Origin: Sphaerolaimus hirsutus | Taxonomy: Eukaryota; Nematoda; Chromadorea; Monhysterida; Sphaerolaimidae | Length of the DNA: 64,000 nucleotides | NCBI GenBank assembly: GCA_964036195.1 | Contig: OZ038460.1 | Span: 6,203,504 to 6,267,503 of the forward strand | Direction: 5' to 3' | Part shown: positions 12,571-24,310 of the stretch, in pieces | Position numbering within the stretch: position 1 is the first letter of the stretch | Layout of the letters: each line of letters starts with the position of its first letter | Notes under the pieces: generated by a model | The model's database searches: none | What the model saw: only the letters and a program-made list of their open reading frames with translations | What the model was told of the DNA's origin: nothing | Program-made: the position numbers and the translations under genes

Positions 12571-13174
12571 CTTACATTTAATTGGTGATAACAACGTTGA
12601 ATTGAAAAATCAATCAGACAAAATTGCAGTATACTGAGCGGACAGAATTGCATGCTTTCCACAGAATGTTACTATAATTTCATGATAAAGTGACATTTAG
12701 AATTTTATGTTGAAGTATTTTATAGCAAAAGCAATGGCGGCCTGCACACCAGTTGACACGTGAATCAACTGGTCTTTGACAACTCAGATTTCGGCGTCTC
12801 TCGTCGCAGTTAAATAGATCTTCAGTGCACTTGCCGTAATACTTTTTTCAACGTTGCCGCGTTTGCATTCAATCTAATTTAATTCTCTAATTTTTTCTCA
12901 TTTTTTATAATTATTGAACTGGAAAATGGTAAGGTGTATATGGTAAGATTCTGTGCAAGGTGTGCAGACTCTTCACTATTTATGAGCATGTAATCAGGTA
13001 TCAAGAATACCCAAAACCATGGTATTTTAAATAGGTAATCACTACATTCTGTATACACTTAAATTGACAACTGCGAGAAATCGTTATCTTTTTGTTCAAA
13101 ACTAAATATTAGAAGAAATCTTGTCATCGTTTTTTTGTAATAACAGTTCCGACGGGACAGTGAGTATTATATTT

Positions 13175-13814
13175 GAGGCGTCCAATTCTAAAAGTCGACA
13201 AGTCCAAATATGAAAATTTCGAGTTAGGCCCGGAAACGTCATCTGGGGCTACTTCCGCACATTTTTCATCATTTTCCATAATTTTTTGACCTCACATGCC
13301 CATATGGCATAGTGCCAAATTCGACATTTTTGGGGAAAAATGCAAAAAAATTGGGCAAGAAGTCGACAAGTCCACTTAGTTTTGGGCTAAAAGTCGACAA
13401 GTCCATCCTGCGCATCTTTTTTTTATGGGAAAAAAACGCTAGAAATGTGATCAGTCCACTATGGGCACCGATTTCTAAAAGTCGAGAAGCGCATAAATTT
13501 TCCATAAGGGAGGCGCAACGCCGGCGGGAACAAAAATGTTCTCGCGTGCAAGAGGGCGACAAGTCCATTTCCCTCCCAAAAACAGTTTTGCTCTGACCGA
13601 ATGGAATTTTATGGACACCCCATTTTTCACATATACGTTGAGATTTGGGGCTGAAAATTTGACACTTTATTGTCAACATATGGAACTTGATGAAAAGCAT
13701 GAGAGAGCCAAATTGGACACGCACCACGGGCCTGGAATTGGGTTTGAAACTTAAAATGCGATTTACTCAAAATCACATTTTGTGGACTTGTCGACTTTTA
13801 GAATTGGACGCCTC
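13175..13814. mobile_element. 640-bp inverted-repeat element with GAGGCGTCCAATTC ends
   Basis: Ends GAGGCGTCCAATTCTAAAAG and CTTTTAGAATTGGACGCCTC are perfect inverted repeats. The neighbouring GTCGACAAGTCCA continues the repeat and recurs internally several times. The 152-residue open frame inside overlaps these repeats and is not judged coding. A fragment with GTCGACAAATCCC occurs near 24212. Confidence 0.75.
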
Positions 13815-14330
13815 ATTTATATCCTCGAATAAGACCTCAGAAGAGTTACAATTTTTGTCAGATTTTTAGACCGGGGAGTTATCTCAGTTGGCTAACAGGG
13901 GGTGTATTTGAGGATATACCATAGCGTATGTGAAAACAGTGACAAATGCACTTAAATCCAGCCAAGTACGAGATTGAATTAAAAAGACTGTTTTGTTGAT
14001 TAGGTATTCAATCAAACAATATTTGAGGGATCGGAATAGAGGAAAACTTTGAAAAAATCCATTTACAACTTATTCGGTAATGCGATGGACATTGGTTTTA
14101 GTATGTCTTGTAGAAACTGAGTCAGGATGAATTATTTATTTACCTGGCCTAATAAATTCTGAATTAAATTTAATAAAAAACATAACAACTATGCATTTGA
14201 CCTTTTTCCGAATACCTCTCCAATCACTCCATGAACTGGTTAGAATAAATAGTTCTAAATAATAAATAAAAAGAATTTATACAGGCAAAATTGTGTGAAC
14301 ATTATCCGCATTTTCACAAGAGTTGTCGCA

Positions 14331-14530
14331 TCCACACACTAGTTGACAATGTGTGTCAACTCAGATTTCGCCTTCACGTGTCGCAGAGCGATCTCCAAAT
14401 GCACTTGCTGTGATATTTGGTTTATAAGATTACCACAATTAAATTTGATTATCGCGCTGCAACACGTGAAGCGGAAATCTGAGTTGACACAGACAGACCA
14501 GTTGACACACATTGTCAACTAGTGTGCGGG
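14331..14530. mobile_element. CACACTAGTTGACA-family MITE
   Basis: Ends CACACACTAGTTGACAATGTG and CACATTGTCAACTAGTGTG are inverted repeats. Internal segments CAACTCAGATTTCG and CGGAAATCTGAGTTG are also inverted, making a near-complete palindrome. A related half copy starts near 12736. Confidence 0.7.
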
Positions 14531-14720
14531 CTGCCAAAACCGCAAAATGCTTGTCAAATATTTTCAGTGGTTTCTCGACTAGTGATGTAAAAGCGCTTTG
14601 GGCCAGGGCAATTTTCACCAGGCGACATTTTGGCGCTCGGTGCTGTCACAATGGAAAGTTGCAGCAAAAAGCGCCGCAGAACATTTAGGTGGTTTCCACA
14701 TCGCAAGTTTGTAGGGCCAT

Positions 14721-15210
14721 TACCGTATTTCTCCGATCAAAGCACCCCTGGTGCTTTACAAAATTGGAGCACTTTTGAACTACTTTTCAAGTGCCGTTTA
14801 TAGCACCCTGGTGCGATGAAAATCAAGGGGTGCTATACTATTGTACAGTTGTAATGTTTTTGATGAACTTCTGCTATATTCCCGCGACCCTCAAATCTAT
14901 GAACACTAGCGCCACTTCAAGTTGCTCTGGTGAATTACACCAGAAGCATTTGATGTAGCCACAGCATGCAGTTAAATATGTGTGCAATGTGTGCAAAAGA
15001 GCGCCGCGCGCCATGCAAACAAATTCTTATGCAACACATGGTCTTGTGATCTTTCCTCACAGAAATATTATTTACGCTATGAGATGATCACCAAATTTTT
15101 TTCGGATGAGATGTAAAGCACCCGGGTGCTTTACACGGAACATTTTGCACAGCATAGCACCCCGGGAGCTTTGAACGGGGGGGGGGTGCTTTGATCGGAG
15201 AAATACGGTA
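14721..15210. mobile_element. MITE with CCGTATTTCTCCGATCAAAG ends
   Basis: Ends TACCGTATTTCTCCGATCAA and TTGATCGGAGAAATACGGTA are perfect inverted repeats. They share TACCGTATTTC with the CTCGAAATACC family but continue differently (ATCAAAGCACCC). GCACCCTGGTGC and GCACCCGGGTGC palindromes lie inside. Confidence 0.75.
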
Positions 15211-15284
15211 TATGTATTTACAACCGAAGCACATATTCAAATAAATCTGGCAAAAACGTTGAATTTAGAAAAAATATAAGCCAA

Positions 15285-17953
15285 TCACTTTTTCGTTGTT
15301 TCCGGTGACGTGGCCCCCAAGGCGGAAGCCATCATAGCGAATTGAGCGTTGTGCGCTCGCAGCAGCGCGCTGGTTGCACTGAGCCCGGCTGGAGATATTT
15401 ATTTAAATATTGAGGTATATTTTTAAAATTTAAAACATTTAAAGTAAACTAGTGTATTGACATTAATAATTCCCGCGTTGATAATTCCCTCTCTTTAAAA
15501 ATTTCCTGTTAGATGAGTGAGTAAAAATATTCACCCTTCAATAACTGGAATTGTCTCGAATTTGGAGAAAAATGACATGTTACTTTGTAAATAAATTATA
15601 TTTCATGAAATGACTTGATACAATGTTTTACTATATACTAATTCCTCCCATTGAATAATCCCCCCTCATATTTCCCCCCTCATTAGTCTGACAAAAAATA
15701 AGTCCCCAGGGGGATCATTCGTATACGTAGTATATCCTAAACGTATAGTAATTTCAGGTAAATCGTTGGATGTAAATACTGGTGATTTTTGGTACGCTAC
15801 GGCAAACCTTCCACCCCACAACACCTCAACGCCAAAAAATTGAAATGAACCTTTTTTCTTGCTCGCACGCGATATTTTCTGTTTGCCGTGTCCAGATTTT
15901 GAACTTTTGCGCCTACTGAGATTATCCTTTTGCGAATGACTCGTATCGGAACGGTGCGAAAATGTGGTATTTCGCCGGAGAAATCGAGGTTTTGTTCTGC
16001 GGGAGGGGGGGGATTGCACAAGGTCGTACATTTGGTGTAAATGTAAATTTCTGCACGTAAAAATGGGCAGAATAAAATAACTGTGCAGCGATTTCAAATG
16101 AAGCAGTTGTGTTCCGTCATGTTTGTGATGAAATAGCACCATGGTGCCAGAAGGCGCCAGATCTATGGCGCCATTGGCGCTTGGCGCCATTTTCTCTTGC
16201 GTTTTATCTCTCACGGGTTGTGGTGTAGAGAGGTGAAAATTACTTTAGAGAGTGATAATTTTTATTGTTATGATCATGCAAATCCGTATTTGCATACCTG
16301 TCAATGTAAATAAGTGGACCGCCCTTTTGTAAGTTTCCTTTATAACTAGAAATGGTCTATTTACGTCAATATATGGTATGCTATTTTAACAACATTTAAG
16401 TATTCCGTCAAACCGTCCGGGCGAATGTCGTGCTTGAGACAGAACCATATATTTATTTAGCTATGCATGCATGACGTCCAAAGCGAATTTATTTTTAAAA
16501 AGTCCATTTGAAAATATGTAAATATGCGCATAGGTGGTATTATAAATTTGTTTCTTTTTCAAAACATTATCATTTAAAAACCTCTCCAACTATCAACAAC
16601 AAGACATTCAAACACTCTCCACTCCAAACCCGGTCAACCCCCCCCCCCCACAAAAGACCCCCCCCCCCGACCTGGCATCCCTATCCCTGCAACCAGCGTC
16701 GTCCACAGTGAGCTGGCTGCCCGCCCCGCTGTGTAGGGCGCGCTCGGGTGGGGAGGGGGATCTGTTTTCTTTTGGCGTCAGATGTAAGGAACAGCTCGAG
16801 CGCCGGCGCCAGGATCTGGGGGGGGGGGGGGTTCAAGGGGTTGTAGCGAATAGAAAATAAAACTCCCCTCGAAATACCCCTGTCTGGATGTCCAAATATA
16901 TAGTGTTTTTGTCACAATTATGACCAGTTTTGGCCAGATGTAAAAGCCTATTATTTGCTTTGATCCTTCACTAATATTTATGATGGAATGATAAAACTCG
17001 ATTCCAATAAACCCCCCCCCTCAAAATTTGCTGGTGAAATACTACATCACCTGAGGGGTATGTCGGGAAAATATAAGTTACCTATACATTTTTATAACGT
17101 TCAAAATTTATTATTTCTATGTTTAAAAAAATTAATACAGCGGTAATAATTTTAATTTCAACAATTTCATTTCATTGTGAATTCACTGAAGTGCAAAAAA
17201 TACCCCAAACAGAAGCCAACCTCCTATGCTGCATGACCCTGGGCGTAATCTCGCCATTGCTAACGGACATGTGCACACTGGGCGACCTTCTATCTCCCCA
17301 CTCTTCCACAGAGATTTTCTTTTTACGACCCCCCAAGGCCTTGGCGATGGGGCTGATTCCGTCGGCGGGGTCGATGCGCGGCTCGCCGGGCTCGCATTTG
17401 GAGTCCGAGTTGGACTTGTCGTCGCTATGTTTCCTGTTTTGAGCTCGACGGGAGGCGGACCGTCTGGAGTGGGGGGGGGGGGGGTTGTTTTAGTTGGGTG
17501 AGTTTTTTTATTGAGTATTTCTATTTCTATTTTAGTATTTATATCGTCTTAAGTTGAGTGAGGATAGAGAATACAGCAGTGTTCAAGGCTTCTTCGGGGG
17601 TAAGTGCAAGTGGACCAATGAAAAAAAAGTGTACAACTCTTTTGTGTTGATCTACAAATAACATAACTTATGCATAGAACATAACTTCTCACTTGACCTT
17701 CCACTTTGAACACAACTTCAAATACCGCTAACCACTTCGTTTACCATAATCAAAATTATTAACCCCCAGGGGAACCAACTAACCTATACAGCACAAATGA
17801 CAGCATGCCCAACAGCACGCTGAACACCACTACCGTAACCCAAAAAGCCACGATATAGTGTATAGTCGAATTCAATAAATACTTGAAATCGCCGAATGTC
17901 ACAGAATTCTGGCTCGTATCCAAATGTGATTTGTGATATGTTGCAGGTGCCAT
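15285..17953 (-). CDS. Single-pass membrane protein, possibly MRAP-like, 5 exons
   Basis: Exons from 5' to 3': 17953-17784, 17463-17221, 16815-16672, 15996-15851, 15388-15285 (stop TGA). All junctions are GT-AG, the phases agree (2, 2, 2, 1) and the product is 268 residues. The start at 17953 has A at -3 and G at +4; an in-frame ATG at 18013 is an alternative. Residues 1-30 are a short polar N-terminus, followed by a membrane span (IVAFWVTVVVFSVLLGMLSF). The rest is a basic, Ser-rich cytosolic-type tail (GRRKKKISVEEWGDR, SPSPPERALHS, RRKSSKSGHGKQKIS). Melanocortin receptor accessory proteins have a short N-terminus and one span with a conserved AFWV-type motif starting the helix, as here. The resemblance covers little more than the span, so the family is only suggested. 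Upstream exons may exist. Confidence 0.6.
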
Positions 17954-18281
17954 TCTATTTCCACGGCCGGGGGGCTTATTTTTGTGTTTGTAGGTTTGGG
18001 ATAGGAAATCCACTGGGGAACGATCTGAAAGGTGTGGTTTTATTTATTCAGGATGGAATTTTTGATGGACAGGCTGCACGATTTCTACCGTAATTTTTTG
18101 GGTTTTTTTTACATTTTAGATTTCAAATGTATTTATGTAGTTTGACAGATGAAAGACAATTGAATTTCAGTGTTGTTTGTGTGTTCCAAATGTTTCCGAA
18201 AATTTGCGAAAATCTACGTTTCCGACTCTGGAAAAACGTTTACAGGCCGTGTGGCATATTAATTCAAACTTGAGGGGGAAT

Positions 18282-19317
18282 CAGGGTTGGCAAAATCTCA
18301 GAAAAAAATAACAATAAAATAAAAATAAAATGGAATATGCAAGAATAAAATAAAATAAAATAAAATGGAAAATTTAAGAATAAAAATAAAAATTGTATAA
18401 AAATTCGAATTTTTGTATTTTTTTTTGTAAAATTGTATAAAAATTCGTATTTTTGTAAAATTGTATAAAAATTAATTTTTTTTGTAACATTTTATCTCGT
18501 TGCTTGAGTTTCTACCTGTTTATTCATGGATATGGGAGCAGTCCCAAGTGTAAAGTGTCAAATGTCATGTAAAATGTCATGCAAAGTGTCAATTGTCATG
18601 ACAAATGTAAGGTAGAGTGTAAATTGTCATGACATGTAAAAAATAAAGTATCAATTGTCAAGCAAATTGTGTCCAAATCTTATGTTTGATATCTAAATCT
18701 TATGTTTTGTATCCAAATTATGTTGTTGTTGAATCCAAATCTTATGTGAACATTTGGATACAAAAACATAAGATTTGGATACAATACATACTATGGATAC
18801 AAAAACACAAGATTTGGATACACAATTTACACTTTGCATGACATTTGACATGACACTTGACATATTGCATGACAATTGACACTTTACTTTACATTTGTCA
18901 TGACAATTGACAAATTGCATCACATTTTATAAATGTGCCCAGCACACTCCACTAGTTCTTCTACTGAAAATGCAAACCATTCTTATCAATAATTGTAACT
19001 TTACACTTGCAGCTAGCTAACAATACATACTGCATGCAACTTTTGAAAAGTAAGGGAAAAATTTGTCACAGGTTTTTCATGTATAGGTCTAATTATAACA
19101 TTTTTCTGGCCTTGCATGCATGATTATGATTTTTTTGTAAAATTTTTGTAAAATTTTTGTAAAATTTTTGTAAAATGTGTCATTTTATTTTATTAATGAC
19201 TTTGGGAATAAAATAAAATAAAATAAAATGAAACAAGAATAAAATTAAAATAAAATAAAATTTTTATACAATTTTTATACAATTTTACTAAAATGAATTT
19301 TTATAAAACCAACCCTG
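18282..19317. mobile_element. hAT-like MITE filled with AATAA repeats, with nested palindrome
   Basis: Ends CAGGGTTGGCAAAATC and ATAAAACCAACCCTG are flanked by a perfect 8-bp duplication GGGGGAAT (18274-18281 and 19318-19325). The flanks of the interior are AAAATAAAAT-type repeats and TTTTTGTAAAATT units. The middle (about 18538-18930) is a separate palindrome of the TGTCAAATGTCATG type. The copy at 49111-49399 has the same ends and simple repeats. Confidence 0.85.
18538..18925. mobile_element. TGTCAAATGTCATG palindrome nested in the AATAA element
   Basis: The arms consist of repeated AGTGTCAAATGTCATG units inverted around about 18745, where ATCCAAATCTTATGTTTT motifs face their complements. 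The left end GCAGTCCCAAGTGT matches the GTGCCAGTCCC family loosely; the right end is not clear. Confidence 0.4.
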
Positions 19318-19380
19318 GGGGGAATTTTATTCAAAACTTAAATGCAACACTTTACATGTGTATAGTAGCTGATTGAGTAG

Positions 19381-20835
19381 TAAACACCTTCCCGGACAAG
19401 TTCACCACCCATTTTTTTATTTCACTTCGAATGCAATATCCCCGTCCATGGGGGTGTTATAAAGCTGAAACTTTGTAAATATAAAGTTGTAAGACCCCTC
19501 TACTCCCCAACAATGGGGGAGGTGCGGCGACCCACTACAGGGTGGGTCGTCCTACATGCAAAAATTTTTTTGGCGTTTTTGGTGTCCCAAACAAGTTCAC
19601 CACTCACTTGATTGACTACACTACGAGGACCATATATCCAGCTGTGATGGCGGTATAAAGTTGAAATTTGGGGGATGTCTTACCAACAACCCCCCTCACG
19701 ATACACCAGTGGGGCGGCTGCCAACAACCCACTAAAGCATGGGTCACTGCATATAAAGTTGACCATTTTCTAAAGACAGCCCAAGTGTCCCAAAACAAGT
19801 TCATCATGCAACTGCATCAAAAAAATGTTGCAACAACATACCTAATATAAAACTGAATCAGGTTGGAACACTATTTCAGCCAAATAAAATTTTTTTCAGT
19901 AGGGCACCCACCCTGTCCCATAAATGGTCAAATGAAAATTTCACTTTAAACCATTTTTTTGTTTCACACTTACAAAGTTGGTTTACAAAGTTCACTAGCG
20001 AATGGCCTAAGGTTCAAAGTTATGTAAACAACATAACCTCTAAAATGCCTCCATAAGGAAATTTACTTGGGGTGAATTCTATGATGTCAAAATGATGTCA
20101 TTTCAGGAACAAAATTTGACAAAATTTTCACTTTTTCATTCACCCCAAATAAATTTCCTTATGGAAGCATTTTAGAGGTTATGTTGTTTACATAACTTTG
20201 AACCTTAGACCCTCCCCTAGTGAACTTTGTAAACCAACTTTTTAAATGTGATACAAAAAATTGGTTAAAAGTGAAATTTTCAGTCTGCTGTTTATGGGAC
20301 AGTGTGGGTGCCCTACTGAAAAAAATTTAATGAGCAGAACTAGGGTTCAAATCTTATTCAATTTTATATCAGGTATGTTCTCACAACATTTTTTTATAAT
20401 GCAGTTGGGTGGCAAACTTGTTTGGGACACTTGGGCTGTTCTTAAAAAAATTATCAACTTTATATGCAGTGACCCATGCTTTAGTGGGTCTTCGGCAGCC
20501 GCCCCACTGGTGTATTGTGAGGGGGTTGTTGGCAAGACATCCCCCAAATTTCAGCTTTCTACCGCCCTCACAGCTGGAGATATAGCATTCAAAGTGTAGC
20601 TAATCAAGTGGGTGGTGAACTTGCTTGGGACACCAAAAACGCCACAAAAATTGTTGCATATAGGATGACCAACCCTGTAGTGAGTCGCCGCACCTCCCCC
20701 CATTGTTGGGGAGTAAGGGGGTCTTACAACTTTATATATACAAAGTTTCAGCCTTATAACACCCCCATGGACGGAGATATTGCATTCGAAGTGAAATAAA
20801 AAAATGGGTGGTGAACTTGTCCGGGAAGGTGTTTA
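19381..20835. mobile_element. 1.45-kb near-complete palindrome with TAAACACCTTCCCG ends
   Basis: The ends TAAACACCTTCCCGGACAAG and CTTGTCCGGGAAGGTGTTTA match, and each half continues as an inverted copy of the other to a centre near 20108. Examples are GGGGGAGGTGCGGCGACCCA against its partner near 20690, and CACCAGTGGGGCGGCTGCC against 20497. TA at the borders would fit a TA target duplication. Open frames of up to 112 codons occur on both strands as mirror images and show no known domain. Confidence 0.85.
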
Positions 20836-22186
20836 GTTAAACTGGTAGTAAGTTCAATCAACTACCTAGGTACGCATGAAATTTGAATTTGAAACATTGA
20901 GTGAAATTTCTCTGTGATGCATGGTGTAGGATTCCCCTCCAGTCTGCTGTGATTTTTAAAAATATTTTCTTAAATATTGCGATAAAATAAGACACTATCA
21001 GAATGGGCTTTCAGAACACTTGAAAAAAATCCATATACACTTTTAAACTGTTGACACTTGTTATCTCCAAAAATTTTCTGAAAGTAAATGGAGATAAAAT
21101 CCCGCAACTTTATGCACGCATACACCAAGTAAATACATAAAATTACATAAAAAAACGTGGGTGGGGATATAACTGAACAGAATGTAGCAAGGCAGCTGAC
21201 TTGACCATTTAATTAAATTTCATCTGACAAGTTCAATGCGAATGGAACATACATTGCACGCAATGTGATACCGTGTCCGGTAACAGAAATTTTGCCTTTT
21301 TTACATGCAACTTTTCATTCAAGCGGAAAAAATGAGATGGGAACCCTGATTTTGTTACATGTCTGCTTTTATCTAGTGAAAATTGAATTTAGTACCTAGA
21401 AAATCCAGGCAAAAATAAAAATATTTAATATAATCTTGGGTATATTTTTTGACTGATTGCAGGACCCAGTTCCAGCTTGAGACAAACATAAATACATGCA
21501 TGTTCACAAAAACATTTTTTCGAATAAAACGAAATAGAAAAAAACAACATAATATAGGTACCTATGTAGATAAGTTGTTTACTGATATGTAATTGTAAAT
21601 AGGTACGGGATTGTTATCCTCCCGAAATTTTTATCTTTGCAAACACATAAATATTTACCTTCCCCCAAAATAGGAACTGGACCCAGCAGTGCATTAGCAT
21701 GTGCACGCTGAAGTTTTCACGCCTGAAATCGAAACGAAAAGCATGGGCATCATGCTTCCTCGGAAGCGTGAACCGCAGCTTATTGCATAAGGAAAGCTGT
21801 AGAGCGGTGTCGGTTTGCCGCTTAACTGCACTTTGTGCATGTCTGGCTGCGAGTGGCGACTGGCTGGCGCCATTCATATGGCACGGGTTGCCATTTGTGC
21901 CATTTTCTGGCGGTGCAACACTTTGGAATAAATCAAATGTGCGCCATTGGAAGTTGATAGATTTTTAATAGACCTACTAGGTACCCATAAATATATTTAC
22001 ATAATCATAAAATACAGAACTTTGAAAAAATCGAACATCGATATTATATATAATTTCAACCTTCCTCAACGCCATTTTCCCAAAAATCTGAAATTCATGT
22101 CGCCAAAAACAGCCGGCGCTTGGCCACCACTAATCCACACTGCCGGTGTCACGAAAAAAGGTGCAAAATGTTCAGACACAAAATCA

Positions 22187-23900
22187 TCAATAATAGTCCA
22201 ACCCATCCGAACCATCGGTCCATTTCTTGGCGCTTAGCGCAGTTTTTCCTGGCGCGGGTGAATTCTTGGCGCCAGTCTGGCGCCCCGCGGCCACATCTTG
22301 AATGTAAGCCCTTTGCACTTGGTGCTGATAGCGATTTTCGTGCGCCGAAAGTGCCACTTGAACATCGGCCGCCTCTGACGATCTGAAGGGGGGGGGGGTG
22401 GATTTTTCAGGGGTCGACGATTTGTTATAATTTTCTGACGCCACTAAATTTTTGGGATAATTTTTCACGCCCCCGTAGTTTTCGCGGAACACCCGGCGTG
22501 TTAGGCGTTGGGAGATGGGTTTTATTGGAGAAATTGCCGCTGTGCGCCGCCACAACATCTTAGTCCAGCTCCCCGGGGGTCTTCTAGGGTGTGGCTCAGT
22601 AAAATGGATGAAAAAGTTTTCTGTAGGTAGGTAGGGTTCAAATAAATGTAACATAGTGTCAATATGCGACATTTTCTTCGAAACTTTCGATTGCTTTTAT
22701 CTGAATATCAAATGCTTAATTCTCAACGTATCTATACTCACTCCGCGGATCGAATTTTTTGCCTTTCTCTGAATGAAATACTCCATTCTGACGTCATCGT
22801 TAAAATTGTACAGAAAAGGAAAAAGGTTTTAGGGAAGAACATTCGTCCCTTGTACGCACGCAGTCTTTTTCTTCTTGAAAAATTTCTGTTGTTTTTTTAA
22901 AGTGCGTGCATAAGTATCCTGCTGACGCGTGATCGACTGATACATAAGTAATTTTGGAGGCACACAATGCGGTCCGCCGAGTATAACGAAGTCCATTTGG
23001 CCCTAAATAATGAGGCACCCTGCACAAAGCGGTGCGAAACTCAGATAAATGACACTGGTCAGGAATCGGGAAGAAAATTGCTTCGGCGCATTTTAATACA
23101 TCTTATTTAGCTCGTCTTGTGCGCAGATTGTGCGAAATGCAATTTAAAAGCAATTTTCAGCTGCTCTTAAATCTGTTTGTGACTTAGACATCTCAAAGTG
23201 AATGGTGGGAAATTGAAAAATAGTTTATCCTGGTTGCCTTCTGTCAATTCACTTGCTGGATGTGAGTTTCAAGTAGATTTACGTCTGTATTTTTGAGACA
23301 AGGTATCCTTCTAAATATCAATTCTAGTTATTTGACACCACTTTTTACCAAGAATATAGCTTACAACGTTTCGTGCAAGAGTCACATACCACTGGTAAAG
23401 TCACATTTGCACTTGCACCGGAATAAGTCACCAAACCCACCCAACCCAATATAAACCCCACTAAAAACCCTCAAAATTAGACCCCCATACGCACACAATA
23501 TGAACATAAGCCTTAACAATGTCACTCATCCAAGGTCCATCTGGGGGCACTCCCAGATCCTGCAAAATGCCCTGTAAAATGTAAAATGTCATGTAAAGTG
23601 TCAAAAGTCATGTAAAATGCCCTGTAAAATGGCAAACGTACGTTTTCCATTTTCCTGGGCATTTTGCATGACTTTGACACTTTGCATGACATTTGCCATT
23701 TTACGGGGCATTTTACAGGGTCTGGGACTGGCACCAGTACTCCCACTGCCCCTTCCACAGCAAACCCATTCAACTATGCCGGAATCAAATGCCCTGTTTG
23801 TTGGTATTATTGTGCCGCGGGGGTTCACTAGGGCGCAAGAAAATTTGGGCGCCTTAGGATGCTGTAGTATGTAGACTTCGTTTGTCCATTGCGATTCGTG
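22187..23900 (-). CDS. Candidate exons of an unidentified gene, possibly RCK-containing
   Basis: A tentative minus-strand series, not a proven gene. Exon 23900-23735 begins HESQWTNEVYILQHPKAP and joins, across the palindromic intron 23734-23541, to a 23-nt exon 23540-23518 (GPWMSDI) with phase kept. A last open block ending in a stop at 22187 contains RRTAAISPIKPISQRLTRR and SAHENRYQHQVQRAYIQ. Just upstream, 24310-24223 reads RHIVVCGSRGIGSEFSLHP and would splice in phase to HESQW. HIVVCG followed by a helix and a V-Y-I-L strand resembles the RCK (Slo/BK) regulatory fold, but no pore sequence was found. The joins could be wrong. Confidence 0.3.
22733..22985. mobile_element. Diverged TATACTCGGCGGACC-family element
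   Basis: The left end TATACTCACTCCGCGGATCG and right end GCGGTCCGCCGAGTATA are imperfect inverted repeats of the family at 12379 and 32486. The interior differs and is about 60 bp longer, so this is a separate sub-family or a chimera. Confidence 0.5.
23541..23734 (-). mobile_element. Palindromic MITE forming a candidate intron (introner C)
   Basis: On the minus strand it starts GTGCCAGTCCCAGACCCTG and ends CTGGGAGTGCCCCCAG, so the element begins with GT and ends with AG. The arms (CCCTGTAAAATG, GTCATGCAAAGTGTCAA and inverses) are mirror images. The sequences on both sides are open in one frame when it is removed. The host gene itself is uncertain. Confidence 0.55.
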
Positions 23901-24164
23901 CTGGATAAATTTTGGGGTTGTGATACAAAATTTAAAATTGTGTGCGATTTTTAGTCATTTTTTGCATATTTATTTACTCTAGAAATGAACCAGGGCCAGT
24001 TAAGAACCCTGTAAAATGCCGTGTAAAATCGCCGGCAATTTTTCAAATTTTTTAAACTTACCACAACACAATCAACTACATATTGTCTTTTTGTCTTTTT
24101 TACCTTATTTCCAGGCACCAATAGCGCACGTTGTCAAGTGATCAGATACTCCACATTTTCAGCC

Positions 24165-24310
24165 TCACCCTTCAAAAAAACACCCAAACCTTAACCGAAC
24201 CTCAACTAGGGCGCAGGTCGACAAATCCCCGCAAGTGTAGGAATATTTCGGCGGGGTGTAAGCTAAACTCGCTGCCAATTCCACGTGAACCGCACACCAC
24301 GATGTGACGC
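24165..24310 (-). other. Candidate exon with RHIVVCG motif
   Basis: After an acceptor CAG at 24313-24311 the frame reads RHIVVCGSRGIGSE, then a donor GT after 24223. A competing frame of the same block (HVELAASLAYTPPKYSYTC) is also open, so strand and frame are not certain. If real it belongs with the exon at 23735-23900. Confidence 0.25.

Larger units (their letters stand above)
7708..15284. other. Intergenic region rich in MITEs
   Basis: No supported gene was found in this 7.6-kb stretch between HSF (+) and the membrane-protein gene (-). It contains several inverted-repeat elements, listed separately, at 7873-8003, 9068-9231, 9718-9960, 10201-10777, 10991-11429, 11439-11760, 12379-12570, 13175-13814, 14331-14530 and 14721-15210, embedded in AT-rich sequence with no coding character. 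Confidence 0.6.
17954..22186. other. Intergenic region with two large repeat elements
   Basis: No supported gene. Contents: the 18282-19317 simple-repeat transposon with an inner palindrome, the 19381-20835 large palindrome, and AT-rich sequence from 20836 to 21650. Around 21680-21960 composition becomes less AT-rich and both strands are open; the minus-strand frame (21614-21877) has a protein-like composition but no recognised family, so it stays unassigned. Confidence 0.5.

Noticed and set aside
13269..13727. 152-codon minus-strand frame
   Set aside because: It lies entirely in an inverted-repeat element and reads through its internal GTCGACAAGTCC repeats; no domain.
20261..20599. 112-codon frame in the large palindrome
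   Set aside because: Its mirror image occurs in the other arm; no known domain and no start context.
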